Shown in pieces: positions 8,573 through 16,890 of a DNA stretch of 64,000 nt. Location of the stretch: positions 62,001-126,000 of the forward strand of contig NZ_JAPJDL010000022.1 of assembly GCF_026242055.1 (NCBI RefSeq), written 5' to 3'. The notes beneath the pieces are model-generated. The model was not told where the DNA came from. It searched no databases and saw only the letters and a list, made by a program, of their open reading frames with translations. The stretch's first letter is position 1. Each line of letters begins with the position of its first letter. Position numbers and translations under genes: made by a program. Source of the DNA: Lentzea sp. NEAU-D7. GTDB lineage: Bacteria; Actinomycetota; Actinomycetes; Mycobacteriales; Pseudonocardiaceae.

Positions 8573-11140
8573 CTAGCCGGACCCCAGGCAGAGGAACGGC
8601 CGGCGGAACGGGTCCTTCGCCATCGCCTCGGCCAGCGCCACCGCCGGCGCGGCCCCGGCCACCAGCGCCCGGTGGTAGTCGGCCATCGCCGCGGCACTGG
8701 CCTCGTCCCCGACCTTGCTGGCCGCGGCGACCACCGTCCGCGTACCTCCGGCCAGCATCGCGCCGGCGAACCCCAACGCCTCGTCACCGGGCCTGATGCG
8801 GTTCAGTGCGAGGGAGCAGGCGGCCAGCACGACATGTGCGGGCGGTGTCCTGAGCCTGCCCAGCTCGTGGGCGAACAACGGCCCGTCGACAAGCTCGAGC
8901 CGCGAGAACAACGCGTTTTCAGTCTCGTGTTCGCCGTGCGCTGCCACGTGGACGAGGTCGGCTCCATCGAGGTGCGAGAGCACCTTTCCCGCAGTCGCGT
9001 CGTCACCAGAGAGGACGGTGGCCTTGGCGTGGTAGGCAGCGAGGCGGTCGAGCTCACCGTCCGCGAACTGCAGGCTGGGCCCCCTCACCAGCAGCACCTG
9101 GTCAGCTCCCGGCTTGGCTGCCTGAGTCGCGGCCAGCCATGCCGTAGCCGAAGGCGCCGTGACGACCGGTCGGCCGTGCAGGCGCGGGAGCACGCCCCAT
9201 GGCACGGCGTAGAGCGAACCCGTCGGCACCACCACCAGTTCTCGATCACCGATGAGGTGTGTGAGCGGCTTGATCAAGAGCTCGTCGAGCCGATCAGCCT
9301 GCCTGCGTGCTGAACCGCCGATGACCGCAACCAACGGTGATGGCAGGTGGTCCGGGGCCAGCGCGTTGAGGTCGAAGTGCAGCTTCTGGGCACTCTCCAG
9401 CGCCTCGCTCGCGTCGCCGAGCCTGACCAGCCGGACATGACCACCCGCGACGACCACGGCGACGATCCCGTCTCCCGAGACCACAAAACTGACCATGGCC
9501 CGCTCACCCAACTCGGTGATGATCTCGCCAATGCCCGCCATCGGGCGCGGTCTGCCCCAGCGCTGCGCGTTCCAGCCGAGACGATTGGCTTCGCGCTGGG
9601 CTTTCGAGAGCTTGGCACGCAGGTCCGCAGTTGGTCTTCCGTCGAGACCAGCTCGCATCAGGTCGCGGCCGAGGCCTCGCACCTCGACGATCCGCTCAGC
9701 CAACTCCGGGTTCTCGACGTCCTCCAGCGGTTCGTAGCGATACGTCTGCGCCCGCGTGCGTTCCAGCCACACGAACAACTGTCGCGCGGCATTGTTCTCC
9801 AGCGCCAGATTGACAGCGAGTTCGCCCAGTTGACGTCCGTGCACGGCGGTTGCCGATACCAGTTCGAGTCCGCCGAGTTGATCGCGGACCTGGCCCAGTT
9901 CCTCCAGCCCTTTGCGCGCGTGCAGCAGTGCCGAACGGCGATTTCCCTTGGCCAGAGCGAGTTCGGCGAGCACCAGCCTGCGCTGCATGCGGTGATCGAT
10001 CGGAGTGACGGCTCGCGGTCCTGGTAGCTGCCGCAGCAGCTCCTCTCCGTCGCCGAGCCTGCCCCTGCGGACCTCCAGGCGCGCCGCGAGCAGCTTCGCC
10101 AGCCTGGCCTCGTCGACGAGGTGGTTGGCTGCGAGGTACTCGGACAGCGTGAGAGCTTTCTGCGTCAAGGCGCTCGTCACGCGCTTGGCCTGCATGGCGT
10201 GCGCCCAGAGTTCGATCAGGGCGGCCATCATCCACCACGTGCTGCCGCGCTTCTCCAGCTTGCGCATCGAGGCCTTCGCCATCCGCCGAGCGAGGTCGAG
10301 CTCACCGTCCAGCAGGGCTGCCGAGGCCCGGAACATCTCGACCTCGGCTATCTCCTGCCCGAACTTGTGCGTACGCATCATGGGCAGCGCTTCGTCGAGG
10401 TGTTTACCGGCCTCGTCGGACAGACCGATCATGAGCATCGTTTCGGCCTGATCCAGCTGCAGCCGGGCGAGCCGCTCAGGCTGATCTTCGGCGCGGAAGA
10501 TGCGCTCTGCTTCCTCGTAGCGGCGAAGGGCCTCCGCCAGATCGCCGCTCTGCTTGTGGACGTTGCCGAGCGCGTGGACCGCGAAGGGGTAGTACTGCGG
10601 CAGGTTGTGCTCGCTGCCGATCTTGATGACCCGTTCCAGATCCGCGATCGCGGGGTCGCGCTTGCGGACTGCCGCGTAGGCGAACCCGCGGTTGAGCAGA
10701 CAGGAGACCAGCCCTTGGATCAGGCTGGGATCGTGCTCGCCCGGCTGGATCTCCTGCTCCGCGTAGGAGATGTACCGGCTGAACCACTCGACCGCCTGGT
10801 CCGGCTGTCCCAAACGCATGACCATGAGGCCCTGGTTGCCGTCGACGCTGCCGTGCAGCCGCGCCCGCAAGGCCACGTCGGGGATGGTGTCGATCTCCCT
10901 GCGTGCCTGGTCGAACGCCTCGACCGCGACACCCATGCCGCTGATCTCACCCTGGCAGAGGCCGAGGGTGTACATGATGCGTGCACGCAGTTCCGCACGT
11001 TCAGCGGTGGCGTCCGCACGTTCGGTGTGCACGAGAGCACGCTTGAGAAGCCGGATGGCCGACGGAAAGCGGAACTTCGCTTGCTCGGCCCACCCTCTCT
11101 GATACGACTCACGTGCCCGGTCCAGAGCACGAGCAGGCAT
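8573..11140 (-). CDS. TPR-CHAT caspase-like protease
   Basis: 855 residues from ATG 11140 (MPARALDRARESYQRGW). Residues ~1-480 are a run of helical tetratricopeptide-type repeats (for example AVHALGNVHKQSGDLAEALR). A linker is followed by a C-terminal CHAT domain from about 590. The caspase-type pair is present: His in HVAAHGEHE (~735) and Cys in VVLAACSLA (~775). The domain ends with DEALGFAGAMLAGGTRTVVA, typical for CHAT. Such proteins are site-specific cysteine peptidases that are switched on through the TPR part; known bacterial examples cleave gasdermins or the Csx30 protein. The only clear partner here is the small gene at 11222-11464, 81 bp upstream on the same strand, which could encode the substrate or a regulator. 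That pairing is inferred. Confidence 0.88.
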   Translation of the reverse strand: MPARALDRARESYQRGWAEQAKFRFPSAIRLLKRALVHTERADATAERAELRARIMYTLGLCQGEISGMGVAVEAFDQARREIDTIPDVALRARLHGSVDGNQGLMVMRLGQPDQAVEWFSRYISYAEQEIQPGEHDPSLIQGLVSCLLNRGFAYAAVRKRDPAIADLERVIKIGSEHNLPQYYPFAVHALGNVHKQSGDLAEALRRYEEAERIFRAEDQPERLARLQLDQAETMLMIGLSDEAGKHLDEALPMMRTHKFGQEIAEVEMFRASAALLDGELDLARRMAKASMRKLEKRGSTWWMMAALIELWAHAMQAKRVTSALTQKALTLSEYLAANHLVDEARLAKLLAARLEVRRGRLGDGEELLRQLPGPRAVTPIDHRMQRRLVLAELALAKGNRRSALLHARKGLEELGQVRDQLGGLELVSATAVHGRQLGELAVNLALENNAARQLFVWLERTRAQTYRYEPLEDVENPELAERIVEVRGLGRDLMRAGLDGRPTADLRAKLSKAQREANRLGWNAQRWGRPRPMAGIGEIITELGERAMVSFVVSGDGIVAVVVAGGHVRLVRLGDASEALESAQKLHFDLNALAPDHLPSPLVAVIGGSARRQADRLDELLIKPLTHLIGDRELVVVPTGSLYAVPWGVLPRLHGRPVVTAPSATAWLAATQAAKPGADQVLLVRGPSLQFADGELDRLAAYHAKATVLSGDDATAGKVLSHLDGADLVHVAAHGEHETENALFSRLELVDGPLFAHELGRLRTPPAHVVLAACSLALNRIRPGDEALGFAGAMLAGGTRTVVAAASKVGDEASAAAMADYHRALVAGAAPAVALAEAMAKDPFRRPFLCLGSG

Positions 11141-11221
11141 GTGATGATCACACCACACCCTGGTGCACGCCGCTGTCCGCCAACCAGGGGCACGCCGAGT
11201 TGACGGACAGAACACGCACGG

Positions 11222-11464
11222 TTACACAACCTCGAACTTCGGACAACCCGGCTGGTGCGGCATCTTCAGGAGAGGCATACCGGGGCCGCCGCCGCAGCAC
11301 ATCGGCGTGACTTCGGGGTCTTCCTTCTTGTCCGGCGTCGGCACCTCCGTCGGAGGCGCCGGGATCGGGTCCGGCTCGACCACCGGCGTGCCCTCGAGCA
11401 CGGACTCGGCTTCCTGAACGACCTCGGTCACGGCCACGTCGAAGTTCTCGCGCTGAACAGTCAT
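11222..11464 (-). CDS. small acidic Pro-rich peptide with C-terminal Cys motif, upstream of CHAT gene
   Basis: 80 residues from ATG 11464, with a strong ribosome site (GAGGGGGGA, 7 nt spacing). Residues 1-25 are polar and helical. The middle is a Pro/Glu/Asp-rich linker (PDPIPAPPTEVPTPDK). The tail has CCGGGPGMPLLKMP and a final Cys before KFEVV. There is no signal peptide or membrane segment. I do not recognise a family. The position upstream of the TPR-CHAT gene on the same strand suggests co-expression. The disordered linker between an N-terminal helix and a Cys/Gly tail would suit a protease substrate, but this is a guess. Confidence 0.75.
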   Translation of the reverse strand: MTVQRENFDVAVTEVVQEAESVLEGTPVVEPDPIPAPPTEVPTPDKKEDPEVTPMCCGGGPGMPLLKMPHQPGCPKFEVV

Positions 11465-11494
11465 GAGGATTCCCCCCTCGTTTGGACTACTTAC

Positions 11495-11512
11495 TTCTCA
11501 TCCCCCCAGATG
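11495..11512. promoter_or_regulatory. small inverted repeat upstream of peptide-CHAT pair
   Basis: CTCATC and GATGAG flank six bases at 11495-11512, about 30 bp upstream of the peptide start codon. It is a possible operator or part of the 5' leader. No other feature occupies 11465-11588. Confidence 0.3.
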
Positions 11513-11588
11513 AGTTGCACGGAGAGACTCGCACACACGGCTACGCACATACGTCTCATTTAGCTAACAGCCACTCGGACGGCCTAAG

Positions 11589-11634
11589 ATCACAAAGGGC
11601 CACCTGCACGAACAGGTGACCCTTTGTGATTTTT
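11589..11634. terminator. hairpin terminator downstream of gatB
   Basis: Arms 11589-11606 and 11613-11630 pair over 18 bp with one mismatch around a 6-nt loop; a T-run follows at 11630-11634 on the plus strand. It lies 16 bp beyond the gatB stop and insulates gatB from the CHAT region. Confidence 0.8.
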
Positions 11635-11649
11635 CTGGCGAATGTGTAT

Positions 11650-13152
11650 CTAGGAGCAGCGTGCGAGCACGATCTCGCGCACGCGCGCGGCGTCCGCCTG
11701 GCCCTTGGTGGCCTTCATGACCGCGCCGACGATGGCGCCGGCCGCCTGCACCTTGCCGTCGCGGATCTTCTGCGCGACGTCGGGCTGGGCCGCGAGGGCC
11801 TCGTCGACGGCCTTCTCCAGGGCCGAGTCGTCCGAGACGACCTTGAGGCCGCGCTTCTCGATGACGTCGTCCGGGGAGCCTTCGCCCTCCAGGACGCCGT
11901 TGACGACCTCGCGGGCGAGCTTGTTCGTCAGCGTGCCCGCGTTCACCAGCTCGATCACCCTGGCCACCTGGGCCGCGGTGATGGCGAGGTCGGTGAGCTC
12001 GATGCCCTTCGAGTTGGCCTGCTGCGCGAGGTAGGACACCCACCAGGAGCGGGCCTCGTCCGGCTTCGCGCCCGCCTCGACGGTGGCGATGATGACGTCC
12101 AGCGCGTTGGCGTTGACCAGGTCGCGCAGGACCTCGTCGGTGAGGTTCCAGTCCTTCTGGATGCGCGCGCGGCGTTCCCAGGGGAGCTCGGGCAGCGTGA
12201 GGCGCAGCTCCTCGACCCACTCGCGCGACGGCGCGATCGGGACCAGGTCGGGCTCCGGGAAGTAGCGGTAGTCCTCCGCCGTCTCCTTCTTGCGGCCCGG
12301 CGACGTCGTGCCCGACGACTCGTCGAAGTGACGGGTCTCCTGGATCACCTCGCCGCCGGACTCGAGCACCGCGGCCTGGCGCGTCATCTCGAAGCGGACG
12401 GCGCGTTCGACGCTGCGCAGCGAGTTGACGTTCTTGGTCTCGGTGCGGGTGCCCAGGGCGCCGGTGGTCTTCGGCGACAGGGAGACGTTCGCGTCGCAGC
12501 GCAGCGAGCCCTGGTCCATGCGGACGTCGGACACGTCGAGCGCCTTGAGCAGGTCGCGCAGCGCCGTGACGTACGCACGGGCGACCTCGGGCGCGCGCTC
12601 CTTGGTGCCCGGGATCATCTTCGTGACGATCTCGATCAGCGGCACACCGGCGCGGTTGTAGTCGAGCAGCGAGTGCTCGGCGCCGTGGATGCGACCGGTG
12701 GCGCCGCCGACGTGCAGCGACTTGCCCGTGTCCTCCTCCATGTGCGCGCGCTCGATCTCGACCCGGATGACCTCGCCGTCGTCCAGCGTCACGTCGAGCC
12801 AGCCGTTGAACGCGATCGGCTCGTCGTACTGCGACGTCTGGAAGTTCTTCGGCATGTCCGGGTAGAAGTAGTTCTTCCGCGCGAACCGGCACCACTCGGC
12901 GATCTCGCAGTTCAGCGCGAGGCCGATGCGCATCGCCGACTCGACGGCCTTGCCGTTCACCACCGGCAGCGAACCCGGGAGGCCCAGGCACGTGGGGCAG
13001 GTGTTCGTGTTCGGCTCACCGCCGAAGGCGTTGGCACAGCCGCAGAACATCTTGGTGTTGGTGTGCAGCTCGACGTGCACTTCCAGGCCCAGGACGGGGT
13101 CGTACTTCTCGATGACCTCGTCGTAGTCCATCAGCTCAACCAGGGAGGTCAT
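11650..13152 (-). CDS. gatB: aspartyl/glutamyl-tRNA amidotransferase subunit B
   Basis: 500 residues from ATG 13152. It is the tRNA-binding subunit of GatCAB, which phosphorylates and amidates Glu-tRNA(Gln) or Asp-tRNA(Asn). The family signatures are clear: VLGLEVHVELHTNTKMFCGC, then NTNTCPTCLGLPGSLPVVN with its zinc-type Cys residues, YNRAGVPLIEIVT, and LRCDANVS. The C-terminal YqeY/GatB tail is present. The start overlaps the stop of the 65-aa membrane protein by ATGA, so translation is coupled in the order gatC-gatA-membrane protein-gatB. Confidence 0.97.
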   Translation of the reverse strand: MTSLVELMDYDEVIEKYDPVLGLEVHVELHTNTKMFCGCANAFGGEPNTNTCPTCLGLPGSLPVVNGKAVESAMRIGLALNCEIAEWCRFARKNYFYPDMPKNFQTSQYDEPIAFNGWLDVTLDDGEVIRVEIERAHMEEDTGKSLHVGGATGRIHGAEHSLLDYNRAGVPLIEIVTKMIPGTKERAPEVARAYVTALRDLLKALDVSDVRMDQGSLRCDANVSLSPKTTGALGTRTETKNVNSLRSVERAVRFEMTRQAAVLESGGEVIQETRHFDESSGTTSPGRKKETAEDYRYFPEPDLVPIAPSREWVEELRLTLPELPWERRARIQKDWNLTDEVLRDLVNANALDVIIATVEAGAKPDEARSWWVSYLAQQANSKGIELTDLAITAAQVARVIELVNAGTLTNKLAREVVNGVLEGEGSPDDVIEKRGLKVVSDDSALEKAVDEALAAQPDVAQKIRDGKVQAAGAIVGAVMKATKGQADAARVREIVLARCS

Positions 13153-13346
13153 GCCAACTCGTCCTTCCGCAGAGCACGCGCGGCCAGCGCCGCACCGGTG
13201 ATCGCCACGGCGATGCTGGCGATCGCGTTCGCCAGCATCAGCTTGTCGTTCTTCGCACGGGCGTTCCGGAAGCCGGAGAACGCTCCCACGGCTCCCGCGA
13301 CGGCACCGGCGAGACCGAGGAGACCCCGTGCCTTCTTGATGTTCAC
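13149..13346 (-). CDS. 65-aa membrane protein coupled between gatA and gatB
   Basis: 65 residues from GTG 13346. One hydrophobic segment (GLLGLAGAVAGAVGAFSG) is followed by a basic stretch with RNARAKND, then a second hydrophobic segment (ANAIASIAVAITGAALAARA) and a charged tail, so it is probably a two-helix hairpin in the membrane. Its start overlaps the gatA stop (GTGA) and its stop overlaps the gatB start (ATGA). That demonstrates it is translated with the amidotransferase. No function is known to me. Confidence 0.8.
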   Translation of the reverse strand: MNIKKARGLLGLAGAVAGAVGAFSGFRNARAKNDKLMLANAIASIAVAITGAALAARALRKDELA

Positions 13347-14827
13347 AGCGACGGACCTCCGAACGCGCCACGCGCCGCCTCGTAGGCCGCGGCCACCCGG
13401 TACATGCGGTGGTCCTGCAGCGCCGGAGCCATGATCTGCAGGCCGACCGGCATACCGTCCTCATCGGACAGACCGCTCGGCACGCTCATCGCCGGCGTGC
13501 CCGCGAGGTTCGCGGGAATGGTGCAGAGGTCGGCCTTGTACATGGCCATCGGGTCGTTCGCGCGCTCACCGATCTTGAACGCCGTGGTCGGCGTGGTCGG
13601 CGAGATGAGCACGTCGAAGTTCTCGAACGCCTTCGCGAAGTCCTGCGTGATCAGCGTGCGGACCTTCTGCGCCGAGCCGTAGTACGCGTCGTAGTAACCG
13701 GACGACAGCGCGTACGTGCCGATCATGATGCGGCGCTTGACCTCCGGGCCGAAACCGGCCTCGCGGGTCAGCGACATGACCTCCTCGGTGCTGCGCGTGC
13801 CGTCGTCGCCGACGCGCAGGCCGTAGCGCATGGCGTCGAACCGGGCGAGGTTCGACGAGCACTCGCTCGGCGCGATGAGGTAGTACGCCGGCAACGCGTA
13901 GTCGAAGCTCGGGCACGACACGTCCGCGATCTCCGCGCCGAGCTCCTTCAGCTGCGACACGGCGGCCTCGAAGCTGCGCGCCACGCCCTGCTGGTAGCCC
14001 TCACCGCTGAACTGCGTGACGACACCGATGCGCAGGCCGGACAGGTCACCGCTCAGACCCTCGCGGGCAGCGGCGACGACCGGCGGCACGGGTGCGTTGA
14101 TGGACGTGGAGTCCATGTGGTCGTAGCCCGCGATGACCTCGTGCAGCAACGCGGCGTCGAGCACCGTGCGCGCACACGGACCGGCCTGGTCCAAAGAGCT
14201 GGAGAACGCGACGAGGCCGTAGCGGGAGACACCGCCGTAGGTGGGCTTCACGCCGACGGTGCCGGTGACGGCGCCGGGCTGGCGGATCGAGCCACCGGTG
14301 TCGGTGCCGATCGCGAGGGGCGCCTGCAGGGCGGCCAGCGCGGCGGACGAGCCACCGCCGGAGCCACCGGGGATGCGCTCGAGGTCCCACGGGTTGTGCG
14401 TGGGGCCGTAGGCCGAGTTCTCGGTGGACGAACCCATGGCGAACTCGTCCATGTTCGTCTTGCCGAGGATGACGACGCCGGCTTCCTTGAGCTTGCGCGT
14501 CACCGTGGCGTCGTAGGGCGGGATCCAGCCTTCGAGGATCTTGGAACCGACCGTGGTCGGCACGCCCTCGGTCGTCATGACGTCCTTGAGCGCCAACGGC
14601 ACGCCGGCGAGCGGCGAGACCTGCTCACCCGCCTTGACGGCCTCGTCGACCCTGCGGGCCTGCGCGAGCGCGCCCTCGGTGTCGACGTGCAGGAAGGCGT
14701 GGACCTTCCCGTCGGTCTCGGCGATGCGGTCCAGGTGGGCCTGGGTGACCTCGACGCTGGAGACCTCGCCGCTGTGGATCTTCGCGGCCAGCTCGGCCGC
14801 GGTCGCGTGGATCAGGTCGTTGGTCAT
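13343..14827 (-). CDS. gatA: aspartyl/glutamyl-tRNA amidotransferase subunit A
   Basis: 494 residues from ATG 14827. It is the amidase subunit that releases ammonia from glutamine for GatB. The amidase-signature Ser-cisSer-Lys triad is visible: Lys81 in PLALKDV, the Ser of GGSGGGSS (~156) and Ser180 in GTDTGGSIRQPG. Length is normal. It overlaps gatC by ATGA upstream and the small membrane protein gene by GTGA downstream. Confidence 0.97.
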   Translation of the reverse strand: MTNDLIHATAAELAAKIHSGEVSSVEVTQAHLDRIAETDGKVHAFLHVDTEGALAQARRVDEAVKAGEQVSPLAGVPLALKDVMTTEGVPTTVGSKILEGWIPPYDATVTRKLKEAGVVILGKTNMDEFAMGSSTENSAYGPTHNPWDLERIPGGSGGGSSAALAALQAPLAIGTDTGGSIRQPGAVTGTVGVKPTYGGVSRYGLVAFSSSLDQAGPCARTVLDAALLHEVIAGYDHMDSTSINAPVPPVVAAAREGLSGDLSGLRIGVVTQFSGEGYQQGVARSFEAAVSQLKELGAEIADVSCPSFDYALPAYYLIAPSECSSNLARFDAMRYGLRVGDDGTRSTEEVMSLTREAGFGPEVKRRIMIGTYALSSGYYDAYYGSAQKVRTLITQDFAKAFENFDVLISPTTPTTAFKIGERANDPMAMYKADLCTIPANLAGTPAMSVPSGLSDEDGMPVGLQIMAPALQDHRMYRVAAAYEAARGAFGGPSL

Positions 14828-15123
14828 GCTTCCTCACCCAGGATGCGGGGCACGCGGAACCGGCCGTCCTCGGCCTCAGGAGCGCCGGAGAGCGCCTGCT
14901 GCTGACCGAGGCTCGGACGGACCACGTCCTCGCGGAAGACGTTGGTCAGCGGAACGGCGTGCGACGTCGGCGGGATGTCGGCAGTGGCGATGTCGCCAAC
15001 CGAGGCCACCGACTGGAGGATCACGTCGAGCTGTCCGGCGAACAAGTCGAGCTCGTCCTCGGTAACAGCCAGCCTGGCGAGCTTCGCCAGGTGCGCGACC
15101 TCGTCGCGGGAGATGCTGGGCAC
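14824..15123 (-). CDS. gatC: aspartyl/glutamyl-tRNA amidotransferase subunit C
   Basis: 99 residues from GTG 15123 (peptide VPSISRDEVAHLAKLARLAV, matching the family N-terminus). A GGGGG ribosome site lies 9 nt upstream; a TTG at 15132 is a weaker choice. GatC wraps around GatA and GatB and stabilises the complex. It is first in the operon, and the promoter must lie in 15124-15353. Confidence 0.95.
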   Translation of the reverse strand: MPSISRDEVAHLAKLARLAVTEDELDLFAGQLDVILQSVASVGDIATADIPPTSHAVPLTNVFREDVVRPSLGQQQALSGAPEAEDGRFRVPRILGEEA

Positions 15124-15353
15124 TCCTGTCAACCCCCGTAGGGTCGGGATACGAATCGGGAACCCCGTGAGTCTATGGGCTGGTCAGGCGCGCCTTCGAA
15201 CGGGTTACCGCCTCCGTGGTTGACCGGCACGTCAACTTAACCGATCCGCAACGCGGACAGCAGGTCATGCGCCGACGATGCGTCTGCGAGAATCACCGAC
15301 CGGCAACGGCGCGAGGCGCGGGGTCTCTCGCACGAGCTATGGAGGCGTTCACC
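15124..15353. promoter_or_regulatory. divergent promoter region, gatC / ACT-domain gene
   Basis: 230 bp without a convincing gene. It holds the start signals of gatC on the minus strand and of the ACT gene on the plus strand. A TTGAC...GTCAA inverted repeat occurs at about 15219-15234. No RNA gene or repeat is seen. Confidence 0.4.
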
Positions 15354-16007
15354 TTGTCGTTCCTGATCCGGGTCCAGCTCCCGGACCGTCCCGGCACCCT
15401 CGGCGCGGTCGCAACGGCATTGGGCGAGATCGGGGCGGACATACTCAGCGTCGACGTGGTGGAACGCGGTTCCGGCATCGCCATCGACGACCTCGTGGTG
15501 GAGCTCCCGTCCGGCCGCCTGCCGGACACCCTCATCACCGCCGCCGAGTCCATCGAGGGCGTCGAGGTCGACGCGGTGCGCCCCTACGCGGGCATCCTGG
15601 ACACCCATCGCGAGCTGGAGCTCGTGGAGGAGATCGCCGAGGAGCCCAAGAAGGGCCTCGAGATCTTCACCGAGGGCGTCCCGAAGATCATCCGCGCCGG
15701 CTGGGCCGTCGTCGTCGGGCCCGAGGGCACCGGCATCAACCGCCTGACCGCGTCGTCGGCCGCCCCGGAGACGCGGATGGCGGACGTGCCGTGGTTCCCG
15801 CTGGAGCGCGCGACCGTGCTCGACGGCGAGGAGGAGTGGGTACCGGAGACCTGGCGCGAGCTGGGCACCGAACTCGCCGCGACGCCGCTGGGCAAGCCGG
15901 ACCGCGTCCTCGTGGTCGGCCGCCCCGGCGGCCCGATGTTCCGCGCGGCCGAGGTGGCGCGCCTGGCGCACCTGGCCGGCATCGTCGCCGTGGTGCTCCC
16001 CGACTAG
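15354..16007 (+). CDS. ACT-domain amino-acid-binding protein
   Basis: 217 residues from TTG 15354 (peptide LSFLIRVQLPDRPGTLGAVA). I choose this start because GGAGG lies 8 nt upstream; ATG 15339 would place that site inside the gene. An ACT domain covers residues 1-75 (PDRPGTLGAVATALGEIGAD). The C-terminal part (~85-217) has the VVVGPEGTG and WFPLERATVLDGEEEW segments of an actinobacterial family with no known reaction. It neighbours gatC as the counterpart Rv3013 does in M. tuberculosis. It may sense an amino acid; the ligand is unknown. Confidence 0.85.
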   Translation: MSFLIRVQLPDRPGTLGAVATALGEIGADILSVDVVERGSGIAIDDLVVELPSGRLPDTLITAAESIEGVEVDAVRPYAGILDTHRELELVEEIAEEPKKGLEIFTEGVPKIIRAGWAVVVGPEGTGINRLTASSAAPETRMADVPWFPLERATVLDGEEEWVPETWRELGTELAATPLGKPDRVLVVGRPGGPMFRAAEVARLAHLAGIVAVVLPD

Positions 16008-16024
16008 CGGTGCTCCCCGGCTAG
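15992..16024. repeat. short tandem duplication at convergent gene ends
   Basis: A 16-bp unit (15992-16007) recurs at 16009-16024 with one mismatch. The first copy carries the stop of the ACT gene and the second copy provides the stop of the BKACE gene on the other strand. Confidence 0.7.
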
Positions 16025-16704
16025 CTGGGAGCCCTGGACCGCTGACGTCTGCGCGCCAGCGCGACCAGCTCGGCGTTGTTCTTCGCCCGGCGGCCGTCGG
16101 GCAGGTGCAGCGTGTCCTCCAGACCCATGCGCACGTGGTGTTCGAGCAGCGCGGCGTAGTCGAGGACGGACCAGGCCTCGGCATCCCTGCCGTGCAACAG
16201 AACCGGCAGACCGAGCGGTTCCACCTCGCCTAGAAGGCTTTCCGCCGCCGCGCGCGTCGCGGTCACCGTGATCCGGCTGATGCCGTCCGGCAACTCCGTC
16301 AGCAGGCCGGGCGAGGCCACGACGAGCTCGACCTCGACGTTGACCCGGCGCAGGGCGTCAACGAGGTCGCGCCAGCCGGGCCGGCCCACGTGCACGGCGG
16401 CGATGTCCGGCCGCCCCGCCGCGAGCGGCGCCCAGCTGCCGATGAGCACGCCTGCGTTGCCGGGCACGTCGGTGGACACGCTGATCTCGATGCCGGGCAC
16501 GGCGGCGCGGACCGTGGCGATCGTCGTGGCCACCTCGGACCCGACGAGCGTGAGCGCGCCGATGACGTCCCGCGGGTGGATGTGCACCGACGTGACGCCG
16601 AGCGCGGCGACGTCAGCCGCGTCCTCGGCGAGGCGTTCCGCGGACAACGGCAGGGCCGGGTGCTCCTCGGCTGTGCGGGAGCCGTTCAGACAGGCTTGCA
16701 GCAC
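16021..16704 (-). CDS. BKACE-family (3-keto-5-aminohexanoate cleavage enzyme-like, DUF849) protein
   Basis: 227 residues from GTG 16704 (peptide begins VLQACLNGSR). The family pattern is LQACLNGSR...HPALPLS at the N-terminus, then SVHIHPRD with the zinc-binding His-x-His, and VLLHGRDAEAW near the end. BKACE enzymes condense beta-keto acids with acetyl-CoA. This one is shorter than the usual 270-300 residues, in keeping with a compact actinobacterial subgroup. Substrate unknown. It converges on the ACT gene. Confidence 0.8.
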   Translation of the reverse strand: MLQACLNGSRTAEEHPALPLSAERLAEDAADVAALGVTSVHIHPRDVIGALTLVGSEVATTIATVRAAVPGIEISVSTDVPGNAGVLIGSWAPLAAGRPDIAAVHVGRPGWRDLVDALRRVNVEVELVVASPGLLTELPDGISRITVTATRAAAESLLGEVEPLGLPVLLHGRDAEAWSVLDYAALLEHHVRMGLEDTLHLPDGRRAKNNAELVALARRRQRSRAPS

Positions 16705-16764
16705 ACCTCATACGGTCCCACACAATCCTCGTCACGGCGTTGCTCCAAGGGCTACGTTGACCTC

Positions 16765-16890
16765 ATGCGACTGGCCCTCGTGTTCGCCCAGGAGAACGGC
16801 TTGGCGATCGGTGATCTGGCGCTGGGCGTCGCGGGCGTGCTCGCGGTGGCGGCGGTGATCGTCCTCGCGCTCAGACGCCGGAAGCCCTGA
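16765..16890 (+). CDS. 41-aa single-pass membrane peptide
   Basis: ATG 16765 opens a frame ending at 16890. A short polar N-terminus is followed by one membrane helix (LALGVAGVLAVAAVIVLALR) and an RRRKP tail, which predicts N-out, C-in topology. The ribosome site is weak (AAGG, 13 nt upstream). It ends directly before the stop of the DUF262 gene. I cannot assign a role. Confidence 0.45.
   Translation: MRLALVFAQENGLAIGDLALGVAGVLAVAAVIVLALRRRKP

Noticed and set aside
5965..8796. 943-codon open frame antisense to the M14 peptidase
   Set aside because: Antisense shadow caused by G/C third-position bias; no domain or start signal.
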